From positions 43,561,829-43,625,828 of the forward strand of contig NC_087067.1 in NCBI RefSeq assembly GCF_963678635.1: 64,000 nucleotides of DNA, given 5' to 3'. Below, one piece after another: positions 10,601 through 27,000 of the stretch. Position 1 is the stretch's first letter. Each line of letters starts with the position of its first letter. The notes beneath the pieces are model-generated. The model saw nothing but the letters and a program-made list of their open reading frames with translations, made no database searches and had not been told where the DNA came from. The stretch is from Symsagittifera roscoffensis. Taxonomy: Eukaryota > Xenacoelomorpha > Acoela > Convolutidae. A program made the position numbers and the translations under genes.

Positions 10601-13410
10601 ACTCAAGATCAAAATGATATTAAATCATTACAAGAAAAACCGAGCATTTTTCTAGCTGCCGTCGGAAACGTAACACTAGGACCAAATTTCGACTCAACAA
10701 TTGTACCAAAAGCAAACTTCTGCAGTCGCATATGCAAGTTTTCCGAGTGCAAGGAAAAGACCAATATTAAGCGAATGCAAGAAACCCTGAGAAATAATCG
10801 AGAACATTTTTGCATTCCTTGCATATGACGATCGAAAACTGATTAAGACTACTCGGAAATGCAACTCCGACAAAAGACCTCAAAGATTGCAGCTCAACAC
10901 TAAAAAAAGACGAACAAAAACCTGATTCAAAACTCTCAAGAGGAATCCAAACAAAAAACAACAACTGTCTCAAGAGAAGACATAAAATTATCGGCAAAGG
11001 CTATGAGCTGAAAAAGAAACCAAAAGTGATTAAAATTAATGCCGGTGAACTGACCACTAGTAAATGGCTACAAACATTGAACTTGTTAACATTCAACACC
11101 AGAAGTATCCTTGTCAGTAGCAGCCGAACGAAACTGTTAAATGCAAAATCAAATTCAGAATATGATATTATTTGTCTCTGTGAAATTAGGCGCACCGAAG
11201 ATGTAGCAACTGCTTCACTTTTACTTGAAAAATATCAAGTTCATCTACATGACCGGAAAACAACTGAAACAAGAAAAACAAAGCATACTAGAATACTCAT
11301 TGTCGTCAAAAATCATATTATGCACAAAATACCTTCCATTCATTGCTCCAAATCTGGTGATAGAAAAGCATTCCACGAATCGATCATTTATTTCATGTTG
11401 CATGACCAATGGATTACTGATGAAAAACAAAGCTCGTTGAAAAAGATGGCAAAGCTAAATCCGGTAAACCAAAGTACGTTCTGTGATCTAATAATCATGG
11501 CGACAAAAAATTCGCACAAATCAGCTGAGAAACTACTCACTTCGCCCAACTTGTTTGAAAATTAGTTACTATAAAAAAAGAGGAATCTAAATTTTTCCCA
11601 ATTTGCACCAACTCAACCAGACATTCTGCTATGTGACACTCCAGAATAAACCATATCATGTCAAAATGAGGACGAAATTAAGGAAAAACATCGAATACCC
11701 TTTTCAAAATTCGATGTTCTGAGTCAATATACGAATCAATATTCTGACCGAGCCGGTTGTTAGCAAAGTCGCCATCTCGAACAGCCCCAAATTACCTAAT
11801 ATTATAAACCATCAATATGCACTCAAGCGAGCCGACAGGGTTAGTTTAAATGCTTCCATAGAATCTGAACCATTTAACCCTGTAAATAAAACTTTCAAGC
11901 AATTCTCGGGTACGATTGGTTGCAGAAAAAAACTGACAAGCTTTTAACAGTTTTAATCGGACAACGATCAATTCCTAAACCATGTATTTCGAAGACAAGA
12001 AATCACCAAATTTAAAAAAATCAAACGAAGAAAAAAGAACAAAACACTGCCTTGAAAGACTTGAAAGATCAAGAAGCTGAAAAAAATACCTCACAAATCA
12101 TCTGAAGACGACTTATTTGAACTCGAGAAAAACAATCTCCAGAGGAAAATATTCAGTAAAATCCAACATATGCCAAATGCATACAAAAAACACCAACATT
12201 AATCTTAGTTAAAAAAACGCCGAGTAAACCAACAAAACCAAAAAAATGAGCTGTTCAATAACTACTTCGTCGGCATCCTCGGTACAACACAAAGCCAACT
12301 AAAAATCAAGTTCGAGTCAACTAAAAACCATTGGATCGAAACCAGTAAGCAAAACATTAAGGCAATTAAATGTCAAAAAGTCCATGCAACATGCAAAATT
12401 GGAAGTCTGATTCTAAAATTGAAAATCTCTTTCCAAAAAAATGGAAAACTAGCCACGCAACCCCAACATTCAAGGAGAAAAATAAGTTTAAGTTTTTTGT
12501 TATAGACCCATCGGTCTCCTATGCCGCTGCTCAACAATGTTGGCAAAAAGTCATATTTGACAAACTCTATTATAGAGTGAAAGATAAGCAACATAGAAAA
12601 CAACATGGATTTCGCCAAAAAAAGGCCAACAACAGTTCAACTTTCTTTTTCTTGACCAACTAAACAAGTTACACTATCAACAGGCAGGTATTTCATACTA
12701 TAACTCACGACAACCTGCTTAACAAGATCAGAACAATTGGCGTCGGTGGAAATTTTGACAATTATACTTTCTTACCTGACAAACAGGAAGCAATGCGTTG
12801 AGATTGAAGGCAACAACTCAACCTTGAGAATAGTCACCAGTGGAGTTCCACAAGATTCAATTATGGGACCTTCGCTGTTCCTTTTGTTCATCAACGTTCT
12901 CACCAAAACCCCGGGAAATAAAAACAGATTTGTCTATGCTGATGAAGTTGAAGCCATCTTACTAAATCAACAATCACTGGACAATACAACTATGAAAATT
13001 CAGAATTGACCAAATTCAAACAAAATGCAACCAATAATCAAACATCACCTCGGCGATCTGAAACTAACGCTTCTCAACAAAAATCCATCCTCACTAAACT
13101 CTCAGCGTGACCTGGGACTCATGGTATCCAGTAAGCTTAAGTGGAATAAGAACCGTAAACGTCGAGCAACTGAAGCCATTGGCGCTTCATTTCAAATCAT
13201 ACGAGGTCTCAAAAATCAATGCAGTACTTTCACCAAATTAAACGCCTACACAAGGTATGTGGTACCCATAGTAACATCCCAAGCATGGTTCCTTAGTAAA
13301 GCAAAAAAAAAAATAGAATGGTTCAAAAACGTGCAATTAAGTGGATTCTTTGGTCAAGTAAAATTTATACGGAAAAGATGATGGGTCTCAAACTTCTGCC
13401 TTTTAGCCTG
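10600..13410 (+). pseudogene. Decayed non-LTR retrotransposon (LINE, Jockey/CR1-like)
   Basis: Fragments of endonuclease and reverse transcriptase occur in the right order on the plus strand but in several frames. At 11026-11565 the endonuclease start reads LLTFNTRSI, then DIICLCEIR, as in apurinic-type endonucleases. At about 12590 there is QHGFRQKK, an RT motif. At about 12838 SGVPQDSIMGPSLFLLFIN matches the RT signature. At about 12935 FVYADE stands where an active enzyme has a two-Asp motif. At 13100-13380 the thumb-like segment RDLGLMVSSKLKWN is visible. Stops and frameshifts separate all of these. A poly-A-rich tract near 13590 may be the old tail. The element is inactive. Confidence 0.85.
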
Positions 13411-14302
13411 TTTATCAAAACGCACGATATGTTTAATAGCCATACTTAATATATTTAAAAGTCACACTTTGAAAACCAAAACGACGTAAAGCTAGATCAA
13501 ACAACATCTGAAAGCTGAGGGATCTGAAAAACTCAAGTTAGTTGATTTTATTGCTAGATGCACCTGTTTTCATACTTTAACAAGCAGAAAAAAAAACAGA
13601 AAAACAAAACAAATTCATTAGTTTATGCTTTTTTATAGCTCGACTTATTTCCAAAATTGTTTTTCATTAAGTTGCGCAATTGTTCTTCGAAATTGTGTTC
13701 GATACAAATTTGGACTACATTTCGATTTAGTGTTCTACTTAGTTCCAATAGTGTGTTCGAGTAAGTTACGACAAAGTTTTCGACTGAGCTTCGATTTGGT
13801 GTACCCCTAAGACGAACACGTCAAATTGAATTCTTTGCAATTTCACCCATGTATTTCTGCCTTGAAATTTGGTGCATTGAAACTCTTTGATGCCTTAGTT
13901 TTTAGCAGTTCAGTGCGCACAAAACGTGATAAAAGTTTGAACTGCTTGAATTGATGACATTGGTTATGGGATCCAATGCAATTCTGTGAAATCCGACAAA
14001 AAACGCGGAATCTAAGTTCAAATTGCGAATCAGACGTCTTTTGCAAATCCCCGAGAGCCTCAAAAATAGCCTGTTTTGTAAACTCAGACAAATATGATAA
14101 ATGCAAATTTTTTGGCGTTAATTTGACAGAGTAGTCGAAAGCACAATTAAAAAAAAGAAAATGGCAAAAACAAAAGAAAGGTTGCAAACACAGTTTAATA
14201 AAAATTACAACAATTGTAAAAACAAACTAATGCAAATGAAGGACTCATAGATCACATATCAAACAAACTTTAACTTTCTATTGGGCTGGCTTCTTTTCAT
14301 CT
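13411..14302. other. 3' flank of the RBBP4-like gene, low-information DNA
   Basis: This region contains a poly-A-rich tract near 13590 and a loosely repeated TTCGATTTAGTG/TTCGATTTGGTG stretch at 13640-13810. It then holds AT-rich sequence up to the RBBP4-like stop codon. A 114-codon minus-strand frame at 13843-14187 has no recognisable motif and is not annotated. Confidence 0.4.
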
Positions 14303-17178
<2,876 letters not shown>

Positions 17179-17365
17179 TCTAATCTTAAAAATGAAAAAG
17201 ATGAACCCGTTCTCGTCCTTAAGTTTTCCAAAAAGTGCCTAAAATCCTTGATCCGCCCCTGTCTTTAGACCATATCGTGAGTCAAGGATTCACGTCAAAG
17301 GTTCAAAATTGAGAGTAACGCAATTTTTATTGACTCTATTGACACTTCTGTTGAAAATCCTACAA

Positions 17366-17412
17366 GCTAAAACGGCAACTTTCTCTTTAATTGAGAAAAT
17401 TGCCGTTTTAGC
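17366..17412. repeat. 47-bp near-perfect hairpin upstream of the RBBP4-like gene
   Basis: Arms of 20 bp (GCTAAAACGGCAACTTTCTC and its inverse with one mismatch) flank the 7-base loop TTTAATT. It sits 188 bp upstream of the start codon, so it may lie in the promoter or 5' leader. It may instead be a tiny foldback element; no function is shown. Confidence 0.85.
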
Positions 17413-20221
17413 TAGCTCCAAAAAACTGTTCACCAGAACAGAAGTTCATTTACAGCGGGGATAGGTGTGCCTTACATCCGGCTCCTTTGTCGACCAATCA
17501 GTTAACTTGTGAAATCAGAACTGCCACAAAATCATTATAAATTTTTATTTCCGATTCTTGTTTGTGTTAGCATGCTGTTACAGTGAGCGGCCAGTATGTA
17601 GACAACCGCGCAAGCAGACAAAACTCAAATTTGATCAGCTGAAGTAAGATATCAAGCGTGCTTTAAAAATCTCTGTTCAGAAATGAAACAAAAATTACTT
17701 TTATCATCCCGAAATTGTTCAAACCCAGTGGAAATTTGCGACAAAGTTATTAGCAACAGAGCTGCTTAGAACTCTCCGCGTATTATGGTAGTTTTTTGTT
17801 TGGTAGAAATCGCCTTATTTATAAAAATTGAAAAAGTCTGACCTGTCTGTGTTCGCAGTTGTCCACTTACTGCAAGGTATCCTGTTGTTCCGTTGTATAA
17901 TTTCAACTTCTGTTGTAAAAGAGATGGAATTGTCATAATGTATAGTGCTTACAGATAGTCGCAAGATGATATCTCTGTTTTAGTTGTTGTTCCGACCATT
18001 GAAAACTGGTAGCAACTTTGTGTCTGTTTTAGTTTTTTACTTTTTTTTGTTTTCCACGCAAACTGAGTCAACGCAAATAACACAGAGGCCAAGCTGCGCT
18101 TCGCCAACACTAGCGCGAAAACGACAAAAAGTAGCGCCTTAAAATGAAATATTATAAAGGTAAGATTTATATTTCCCAGTCCTCGCATCTGCGCTACAAG
18201 ACCTTGGCAAATTGCAAACACTAGCCACAAACAAAGCAGCTACTAATAAATTGCCCAAGAGATGCAGCAAAAGTGGCAAATAAAAAAGACCCAATTTTGC
18301 ATGTAATAATTGGAAATATAACAAACCGGCATCTACACTAAATTTGTATAACAAATTCGAAAGCATAAAGCCAAACAACGCTTAAATTATGCATTTCAAA
18401 AATAATGTGAGATATATAGAGTTGAAAGCTTTCTGAAATCAAGTTTCTATTATTTTACTGTTGTTTGCAATAAACAGCTAATTTCGGTTCATTTAATGAA
18501 TGAAAACTGCTTCGACTATGGTAACTTTTTACTAATCGACTGTCAAAGCACATGCTATCAAAAAGCCGTAAAAAGGCCACAAAAAGGGCACCAATATTTG
18601 CGAATTAAGTTATTAGGAAAAAAGAGCAGTACTATTACAGTACGCTCACTGAGCCTCCTAAAAAATCATGAGAAAGAATCGAGTGATGTATCATATTAAA
18701 ACCCTTTCAGTTTTTAATAACATTCGAACAACAAGTTTGTCCCAGTGTCAAGAAAAACCGATTAATTTTGAGTTTTAGACTAATTGCGAGCAATAGACTT
18801 ACGTTCGATATATAAATGAGTTTTTTAGGCAAAAAAAACATGACTTTATTAGGAAAAAACCTAGTTTTGGAAGCAAGCTTCATTGGGCTTCCTTGGCAAT
18901 AAAAGTTTTCTAAAATTTTAAAATTTTTTGTGCAAAAAATTTAGAAAAAGTTTTAGAATTGTTGTTTTAAGAAGATAACTGTTGTCAATCGTTACTAAAT
19001 TACCATTTCCGTACGCGTGTGTAATTTTCTCATCACACAAAGCACACGAAACGAAAAATAATGCTTAATTTGAGGACTTTTTTGTATTTTTTTTTAATAA
19101 ATGTGCTCGGAACATTCTGTACTACTTGCACAGCGACCGGCTTTCCTTATTTGTTGATTGTTTATGTTTTTGGCAATTTGTTGTCTACTTACAATTGCTA
19201 CTAATCCGACATTGGCATATTATAGAAGGATGAGTTTTATCTTCAACTCGAAGATGTCGTTTCGACTACCCTTATAGTTCCGTTCATTGGCAATGAGAGG
19301 AACTTCATCTTTAGTTGTATTTTAGTTTTTCGTTTTCACTCTAAATTACGTTTTCACTCTAAATTAAAATAATCATCGGACTGAGTCGAGGGATATATCA
19401 TTGTAAGCTAGTTTAGTCGGGATTTGAAGAACAAAGATAAATTTTTGAAGCTAATAAATTTTCGAGTTTTGAAAAAAAAACGGTTTGAACTATTTGAGTT
19501 TTAGTCTAGATTCAAATAAATAAAGCGAGCGAATAGGCCCTGTAAAAGATTATTTTTCGTTTAGGAATTGAAAGTTTTGTTTTACATCAGGAAAATTAAG
19601 TGTGAAAGCATATGTTACCGCTTCTTTGGCGAATTTTTTTTAAAGAAATCAAACAACCACTAGAAAAATAATTAACAAAAAAGTTTCTGAAATTTTCCTT
19701 TTTTGTTTTTGTTTTCAATTTTCAAAATCAACTGTTATCTCTTATGCCTAATTTAGTAAAACTATATCAATTGATATAATTCTCTTATCACATCACGCAG
19801 AAAAAACGACACTAAGAAGAAAACTTTCTTTATTTGTTTTTTTTTAATGAAAGTGGTCGGAAGATTCCGTGCCACTTGGACTGCAACCGGCTATCCTTAT
19901 TAACAGATGTAACTACCATTTACTCTAGCATGAGGACTGTTTGATAAATATTTCAAACTAAATTACTGCTTGACATATTTGTTGTGGTGATGAACTTATT
20001 TTATCATGAAACGACTCAAAAATACTTTACCAAATCTTGAATTAAAACGTTTAATTAAATATTTTTGGCAAACATCAGCCAATCAAATCCAAGCAATTTC
20101 GATTAAAATTCCAAGCCGATAGGAATTTGAAAACCTTTTCTTGAAAATATGCATTTCGAAAACGTCATTTTTGAAGATTTTAAACAATAGTTTGGTTCAC
20201 ACTCTTGTTGTTCGTATTTAA

Positions 20222-20413
20222 TTGAAATTCTACTCTAATTCGAGAAAAATTGAAAGTTTAGAGTTCAAAAGTGCCGAAACTGAGAAGTGTTCAAATTGCC
20301 AAAAAGTGATGAAATTCGGTACTGTTGAGCAACATTTTTTCGGGCACTGTTGTACTTCACAACTGTTGTACTGTCTCAACTCAGTTTTTGCAAATCAAAA
20401 TAGTTCGATTTAG
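20222..20413 (+). pseudogene. BED-like zinc-finger relic resembling the hAT finger
   Basis: A short frame contains CSNCQKVMKFGTVEQHFFGHC, with spacing like the finger of the hAT transposase near 8.6 kb (Cys-x2-Cys, then His and Cys). The DNA before it, about 20060-20110, echoes the CAGCCAATCAA and AATTTCAAGC phrases of the outer 8.1-kb element. It is probably another ruined copy of the same nested elements. The initiating ATG is not convincing. Confidence 0.35.
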
Positions 20414-22129
20414 CATTCTTATTGAGCCGTTCAGTACATGAGATCTCGCTTCTGGCTTAATGTAAGTTAGGCAATCAGACCCACCACACGATTCCATCAT
20501 GGATTCGAACTTTTTGTTATCGTAAGAGTCAAGCTGGAAATATGTGAGCCCAATTGAAGACGATTGAGAAGACAACGATGACAGTGATATTTCCAACACA
20601 TTGTCCGAGTGCAAAATCAAATAGCCAAAACTTTGCAAGCACAAAAGCGAAGCACTTAAACAGGCAAAACTTTGCAATCACACGAACATGTTACACAAAA
20701 GCGAAGCAGAGCTTCACGCCTTTTGCGATACAACATATACATAGCGCAAAGTAACGGACAAAAAAGATATAATAGCAATCAAAAAATTCTAAAGTATTAA
20801 AAAAAAACATCAAAAAATTGATCAAATGAAAAAAATTTTCCTTGATTTGTCTTGATTTTGTCTTGAATAAAAAATCTTTTCAAGAATATTGAGTTTTAAA
20901 CACAGGCGAAACGGAGATTCGCACCACTTGCGATACAAAACAAACATCAAAAAACATAAGTAGAGAAAATATATTTTATGTTGAAAAAAATTAGGTCTAC
21001 CAAAATTTTCGTATGTCAAGATAAAACATTTAGAGGCCCAGCTAAAGTTGAAGGCAAGTGATTGATGTTGAATAAATTTGCTGTACTGATGCGCACGAAA
21101 ATTTATTTTTCAAAAATTGGATTTCACCAAAAACCTAAACTGTTTTTCTATTAAAATTAATGGGAAGAGAAAGAAATTTTGAGATAATCAATTTTCCAAA
21201 GTAGATAACATTTCTCTTACAAACAATTGAGGACCAGCCGCTTCTGCAGGAACCATTATTGCAACCGGTTCTTTCAACTGAACTTTTCATCTCAGATTTG
21301 ATAGTGTAAATTTGACAGTGAAATTCCATGAAATTTTCCGGCCAAGAGCAGTTTTCAGCCGCTCAAGCGGAGAAATTTCCTCAAACCGGGTTTGTCGGTT
21401 GAACAGAAGCTGAGAATTGGTACGGTAGTTTTCGCGTTAAGTCAAAAAGTTTGCAAAAAATTTGTCAAAGTTTCAGAACTTCGACTTGTTTGAAAGCCAT
21501 AACTTTTTTCTTGAAGAAACTGGGCATAATCAGTTATAATTTAGGCTTTCAACAACCTGTTTTCAAAAACCTCCTTTTATAATTAAACCTAAGATATTAG
21601 GTTTGGCAGAAGAGATAGCGAGAAAAGTGCAAAAAACGTCAACTAATAAAAAAATTTGACATTTTAGAGAATCATAGCTTTTTGTCTGAAAAAAATAGGG
21701 CGCTTATGCAGAAAGGATTCACTCAACCTGCAAATTCGATTGAACCCAAATATGGGTCAAATATTCCCCTCACAGACTTTTTTCGAATGCTGTAGATAGA
21801 GTGATCAACTGAAAAGAGTACACAGGGGCGTAGGCGGTCTTTCAATTGATACCCTTTTTTGAAAATCAGAAGCAATTTTCGAGAAAAACTAAAAATGTTC
21901 TAATAAACTTGGAAATTTTCTTTCCATAAAGAAAAAAAAATTCAACAAACCGATTGGTGAAAATGTAACCCATATGAAAGAGCGGAGGGGAGTGTTCAAG
22001 TTGCGTTTTCCTTGAAACGACTCAAAATTAGGTAATTAAACCAATGGCGTCCCAAGCATATTCGTTACCTCCAGGCTAAGTTGACTGAGAACGCAAAAAA
22101 ATTTGAATTCAATGTAAACCAATGTAAAG

Positions 22130-22215
22130 TGATTCTGTTAAAGAAGTTGTTAACCCGAAAAAAATTATATATTCCAGTCTGATAACGCTTGCTTATCGCA
22201 AGCGTAATGAGCATC
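22130..22215 (+). repeat. Hairpin module copy 1 (loop TTATC)
   Basis: The segment has an AAGTTGTTAACCCG stretch, a short spacer, and the perfect hairpin ACGCTTGC-TTATC-GCAAGCGT followed by AAT. Related copies lie at 23067-23133 and 52013-52086. The stem sequence differs between copies, while the loop is unchanged. Confidence 0.6.
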
Positions 22216-23066
22216 AAAAGAAAAATTAAAAAGCGGTAAAAATATACTATTATTGAGCAGACACACGTTGTGCCGAAACAAGAATTGTTTTTTTTTAACT
22301 ACACATTTCAAAAAAAGTTTTGAACACTAAAAAACTCAAAACAGACAGTTGGAAAAGAGTCACGAATTTAAGGACACATAACAAAAACTGACTGTTTTTT
22401 GAAAAACATTAACTTTCAAATTTTACAGAAACAAATATACAGCCTTATAACCCTTTGACTTTTTAGAACAATTTGTTTGAAGCTTTTTGATAAAATTAGC
22501 CCAATTTGAGAAAACTGGATCCATAGGTAAATCTTTTAATTCGCTGGTAAATCTGAAAATTAGTTTTTACTTCCCAAAATAGAAGTCAATCACGTTTTTC
22601 GTGACTTTCACACTTTTGCTGTTCGATAGTCGAATTTAATTTCCTTTTAAGAAAGGAAATGAACTAAACTTAGAAAGACATCGTAGGTCAAACCTCGAAA
22701 CATCAAATTGGAGCCTGAACAAAATTTAAGACTTTCCTGAAAAAAAATCACCTAAACCTACTCACTACGTTCGTGAATCTTTAAAAGTGCACCATCAAAC
22801 AATTACACGAAGCCTTTTTGCTCCTCAAACAACTCAAAAAGATGCCTCTAAGCCAATATTTTAGAAGCCGAAACCTTTCAAGCCAAATAAAGAGAGGAAA
22901 AAATTGAACGGAAACAAAAAATTGGAGTTACTGTACTTAAAACCAACATAAAAAAACACAAATTTTGAATAGAGCAGGCATTTTAATTGCAGACATGCTC
23001 AAACATTGTCTGCTCGTTGATAAAAATACAGATGGAGTTAACCACACTTCAGTCATGCTGTGGGTG

Positions 23067-23133
23067 GACAAAGTTGTTTACCAGACAAAAAGTCTGGTTC
23101 TCAATTGGAACACCCTTGTTTATCGCAAGGTTA
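23067..23133 (+). repeat. Hairpin module copy 2 (loop TTATC)
   Basis: GTGGACAAAGTTGTTTAC, then AGTCTGGTTCTCAATTGGAA, then a hairpin of the form ACCCTTGT-TTATC-GCAAGGTT. The first 18 bases equal those of the copy at 52013. The stem is weaker here than in the other two copies. Confidence 0.65.
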
Positions 23134-23366
23134 ATAACATTGAGAAAATTACGAGGGTTTGATATACGAACAAATCAATTCTTGCTGGAGGGGTGGTCAC
23201 AACAACGCAGTAGGGTAGAAATAAGTAACGGGTTCAGTAAGCAACAATCTTTCCTCAAAATTTCATACACATTTTCGCAATAACCGCAGAAACAAAAGTA
23301 AAAAATCAATTTAAAAAAATTATTGCTACAATGAAAAACACCTCTTCCTAAGCAATTCACAAAGAA

Positions 23367-23645
23367 ACAGGGGCTGACCTTGGATTTTCCAAAAATTTAA
23401 AAAGGCCAAAATTTTGAAAAAAGGCGTTTTTAGGCACTTTTTTTGAAAATTTTGACAAAATCGCGTTTTTTTGGCGCGCACTCCCCCCTCAAAATTAGTA
23501 TATATTGGCGCCAAAGGCGCCTTTAGAAAAAATTTAGGGTCCGTTAGCCAAAAATGGATATCACAAAATAGTACATAAGGGTCGGTAGGTGGTCGAATCC
23601 TTGAGGGGGGGGGGGCGGCGTTCGCTCCCCTAAATCCGCCGCTGC
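23367..23645. mobile_element. MITE-like repeat ending in CCTAAATCCGCC
   Basis: Landmarks are GGATTTTCC near the left end, CCCCTCAAAATTAGTATATA, TTGGCGCCAAAGGCGCC (a nested palindrome), GGTCGAATCC and a G-run, then CCTAAATCCGCC. The same order recurs at about 52665-52975. Partial relatives lie at about 6000-6090, 49730-49855, 43285-43475 and 47760-47950. No clean target-site duplication was found. The family is non-coding; the chance minus-strand frame across it is not a gene. Confidence 0.65.
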
Positions 23646-24029
23646 AATGAAATATCTTCATCTAACCATGTAAGAACAATTGAAGATCAACCGTTATAAT
23701 TAATTCTTGTTTGTATTATTTTTTATCATACACAAGAAAGAAGATAGAAGGCAACCAGCTATTTACAAACTGTTTAGTTAAATTAACAATTTCATTTAAA
23801 AAACGACATATCAAATCCCATTTACATTGGCGAACATTGTTAAATGATACTGAAAATTTGGAAATATCTCGATTTTTTGTTTCCCAAAATTAGTCGAAAA
23901 TGGATCGTCTCCAGCAAGGAAACTTCGAAATCTCCCCCGAAAAAGATTGATGTACAAAACTTTGACAGCATTTATATTCAAGATTCATTTGAGCCACTTT
24001 TTGTGAATGAAGGCATCGTGCATTAGAGG

Positions 24030-27000
24030 CTAAAATTGCGTTTCGAAGAGGACGTCGACGTTCTTTTCGTATTCTATCGGCAGTTCTCGTTTCACGTGTT
24101 TGGCGCCTAGAAGAGCTGCCCCAATTGAGCTGTCGACTGTCAATTGAACTAATCTGATTCCTGTCAGTGTGACGTCAGAGGGATATTTGGGCTTGAGACC
24201 TTCGAGAAAACCTAAATCAAGCACATGTTTATCCAAGTTTTCGTCACTTTCATCCAAATTTTTGCTATTACTATAGTTTTATGAAGTGGAAAAGCAATTT
24301 AGTGCTCGCTCTGAAACAAATTGTATGGTTGACTCAATAAGAACTACAATTCAGAGGCATCACGACAGGCCTGATTAGTTTGCTATTTTGAAAATTTGAT
24401 CACAATTCTCGAATCTGATTGGTTGAAATAACAGAAAAGACCAGCAATGTGAAAGATGTTCACTCACCCTGTTTGAGGAGGTCGAAGCTCTTGAAGATGC
24501 TGCCGACTGCCAGCACTTGGATACACTTCCCATTGTAGAACAGTGCCTAGGAAAAAATATGGGTAAATTAATGGTAATAATCAAACACAGAGGCAAAGTT
24601 GCGCTTCGCAAACACTAGTCAGAAAACGACGAAAATCAGCTCTAACAAGTGCTAAAAGAAACCTCGAATTCGTAAATATTCGGATAGGTCTCGGATTCGC
24701 TCTGCGACCAAAGGCGACCTAGAAAATATGATTTTCACGCACTAACCACTCAGCTACGGACGCTTAATCTTTCACTAACAAAAGCCTGAAACAAAGCAGA
24801 GAACAGATGCTATGAAAACTCCAATGCTATAGATCGTAATTATAGCAAAAGTGCCACCAAATAGGGAACACTTTGCCACCAAATAATGAATATTTTTAAT
24901 TTGCGAGTTGGATTAGAAAAAAGAAGGTTCGTACTAATACACTAACGCTCGAAGCTCGCGAATGCAAATACTAGCAATAATTTGTTTTTTGACAAGTAAC
25001 ATAAGAATTCAACAGGGATAACCGGTTACTGTGCAAGTAGCACAGAATTTTCCGACCATCGTCTTTCAGAAACAACAAAAAAGTTTTTTTTTTTCAAGTT
25101 TTTTTCTGCGTGTTGTGATGAAAGGATCTGACGTAAAAGTATAATTTAGGCATATTCGACAGTCATAGTAATTTACACAAATTGGACAAAAATTTCTGGA
25201 GAAAAATTACTAGAAAAACAAAAGCATCAAAAGAAAATTTAAACAAATTCAAATTTTTTGAAGTTTTTGATACCAAAAATGGCGCTAAAAACTGGCTTAA
25301 AACAAAGTTTTGAGTGCCTAAATTAAGCAGCAAAAAGCTGTTGTTGGCCTGCTCGCTCGCTTTATTCGCTCGAAATTAAATTAAAAATCAAAAACTTTTA
25401 GCCAGTTTTTCTCGATACTGACAAAAAAATTTTTAAATTTTCTTAACGTCGTTCGAACCGCGACTGAAACGGCTTGAATTTGGAATATCCCTCTACTCAT
25501 TTCAATGATTATTTGTGGCACCTGATTTTGCTTGGAAAAAAGAACAAACAATAAAAAAAATAAAACAGACCTGAATACAAAGTTCCTCCACATTTCTCAA
25601 ATGCTTGGAACAATAAAAAGGGACCTTAGTAAATTATCGACGTATATCTGTTTTCAACCAATGTATTTCTGGAAAATTAAAAGGACGCTTGAAACATTCG
25701 ATAAGTTTTGTTCGGAGTTTACAATGATGAAAATAAATTATCCATTAGCTACTAAATACATTCTTAATTTTTTCATATCGCATTGCAGCGTCCCATATTT
25801 TCACTCCAACTCCAAGCCACTTTAACCCAACCCTTTCTGTAATTTCTTCCATCATTTGTTTCTGAAGTTTCACCCTTGCTGTAATTTCTACTCACAGGGT
25901 CTGCTTTTGCACATATGCCCACGATAGACCTGCCCAAGTACCATCCGGCCAAGTAGAACAGATGGAGACAGAACTGGTCCCTCTTCTCTCTGGCTCCTTT
26001 GAGCACCTCCAGGGTGAATCTGGCCACGAAGCTCTTCTCCATCTTGTAGAAGTAGGGCTGCACGTCAAACCAAGAGGAGAGCTGGAAAAAATAGAAGTGT
26101 TGGCCCTTTCTATTAATCTTCCCTATCCATCAAAAACAAGGAAACGGAATTGCTGCGCGAAATACCAGCTCAAAAATGAAAATTGTATCAAAAAGAAAAT
26201 GAAACAAGCACATTATGAGTACTTAAGAAGTATGCAAATTGCGGGGGGTCAAAAAGTAAGCGGGTCTTGGACACTTTTGAACAAAAAAAGAGCTTTTCAT
26301 TGCGAGGAGGTTCAAAATTTTCAGGAGGGTCCCGCAACTTGTTATCAATTCTGATAAAAATTATGACAAAATCAAGTTAAAAATTGTCTCAAACGTAAAA
26401 ATTGGCATAAAATTTTTCAGTAATTTAACTCGGACGAAATTATTTTTTGCGTCGAAAAAAAAACAATTTTTTCAACTTGAGCTCTCGAAAACAGCATATT
26501 TTTTAAAAAAAACTTGGGTATAAATTTAATGGTATAAAAATTCCGGCTGCGTCAATTCAGACCCTCAAAACTTGGAGTGAGGGGTCAATAACCTGGGGTC
26601 TATGAGGAGGTCGATTTGGTGCGGGGGGGTCCCGACAATTAAGTAGAGCATAGTAGAAGAAAAAAGATTTAGTTCTCGCAAACTTTCTTCTTAAGTTTCA
26701 TTTGCATAATAGGGTCTTTTTACTTATAATTATACGGACCAAAATAAAGTTATCAAGGCCGTACGAAAAATCACCCCAATGTTATCAATTCGGGCGCTTA
26801 ATTAGAAAGACCCTCCTAACCTTCGGTGGAGGGAACAATAAGTTTAGGAAGGAATTCGATTCGATGCTGACCTTGAAGTACTCCCAAATCTTCTGTTTGA
26901 CGTAGGAGAGGTCGTACTCGCTCAGCTCCAGTCTGTCATCATGGTCCATGCACGTCTTCACGCTCTTCCACGCAATCCAGTAGGCTAAACAAACACGTAT

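Larger units (their letters stand above)
17413..24029. other. Gene-poor 6.6-kb intergenic region with dispersed repeats
   Basis: No confident exon is found. The region holds a CAGAGGC-type repeat piece near 18080, two reverse heads of the 3.2-kb repeat family near 19100 and 19850, a zinc-finger relic near 20222, hairpin modules near 22140 and 23070, and a MITE at about 23367-23645. The remaining sequence is AT-rich. At 21470-21900 there are phrases typical of decayed repeats but no clear boundaries. Confidence 0.5.

Noticed and set aside
13843-14187. 114-codon minus-strand open frame after the RBBP4-like gene
   Set aside because: No motif, no plausible splice partner, composition typical of AT-rich non-coding DNA.
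18139-18378. Minus-strand 79-codon hydrophobic frame
   Set aside because: It overlaps a CAGAGGC-type dispersed repeat, lacks splice partners and matches nothing I recognise.
23326-23661. 111-codon minus-strand frame
   Set aside because: It lies entirely across the CCTAAATCCGCC-ended MITE; the Pro-rich start comes from the C/G run.
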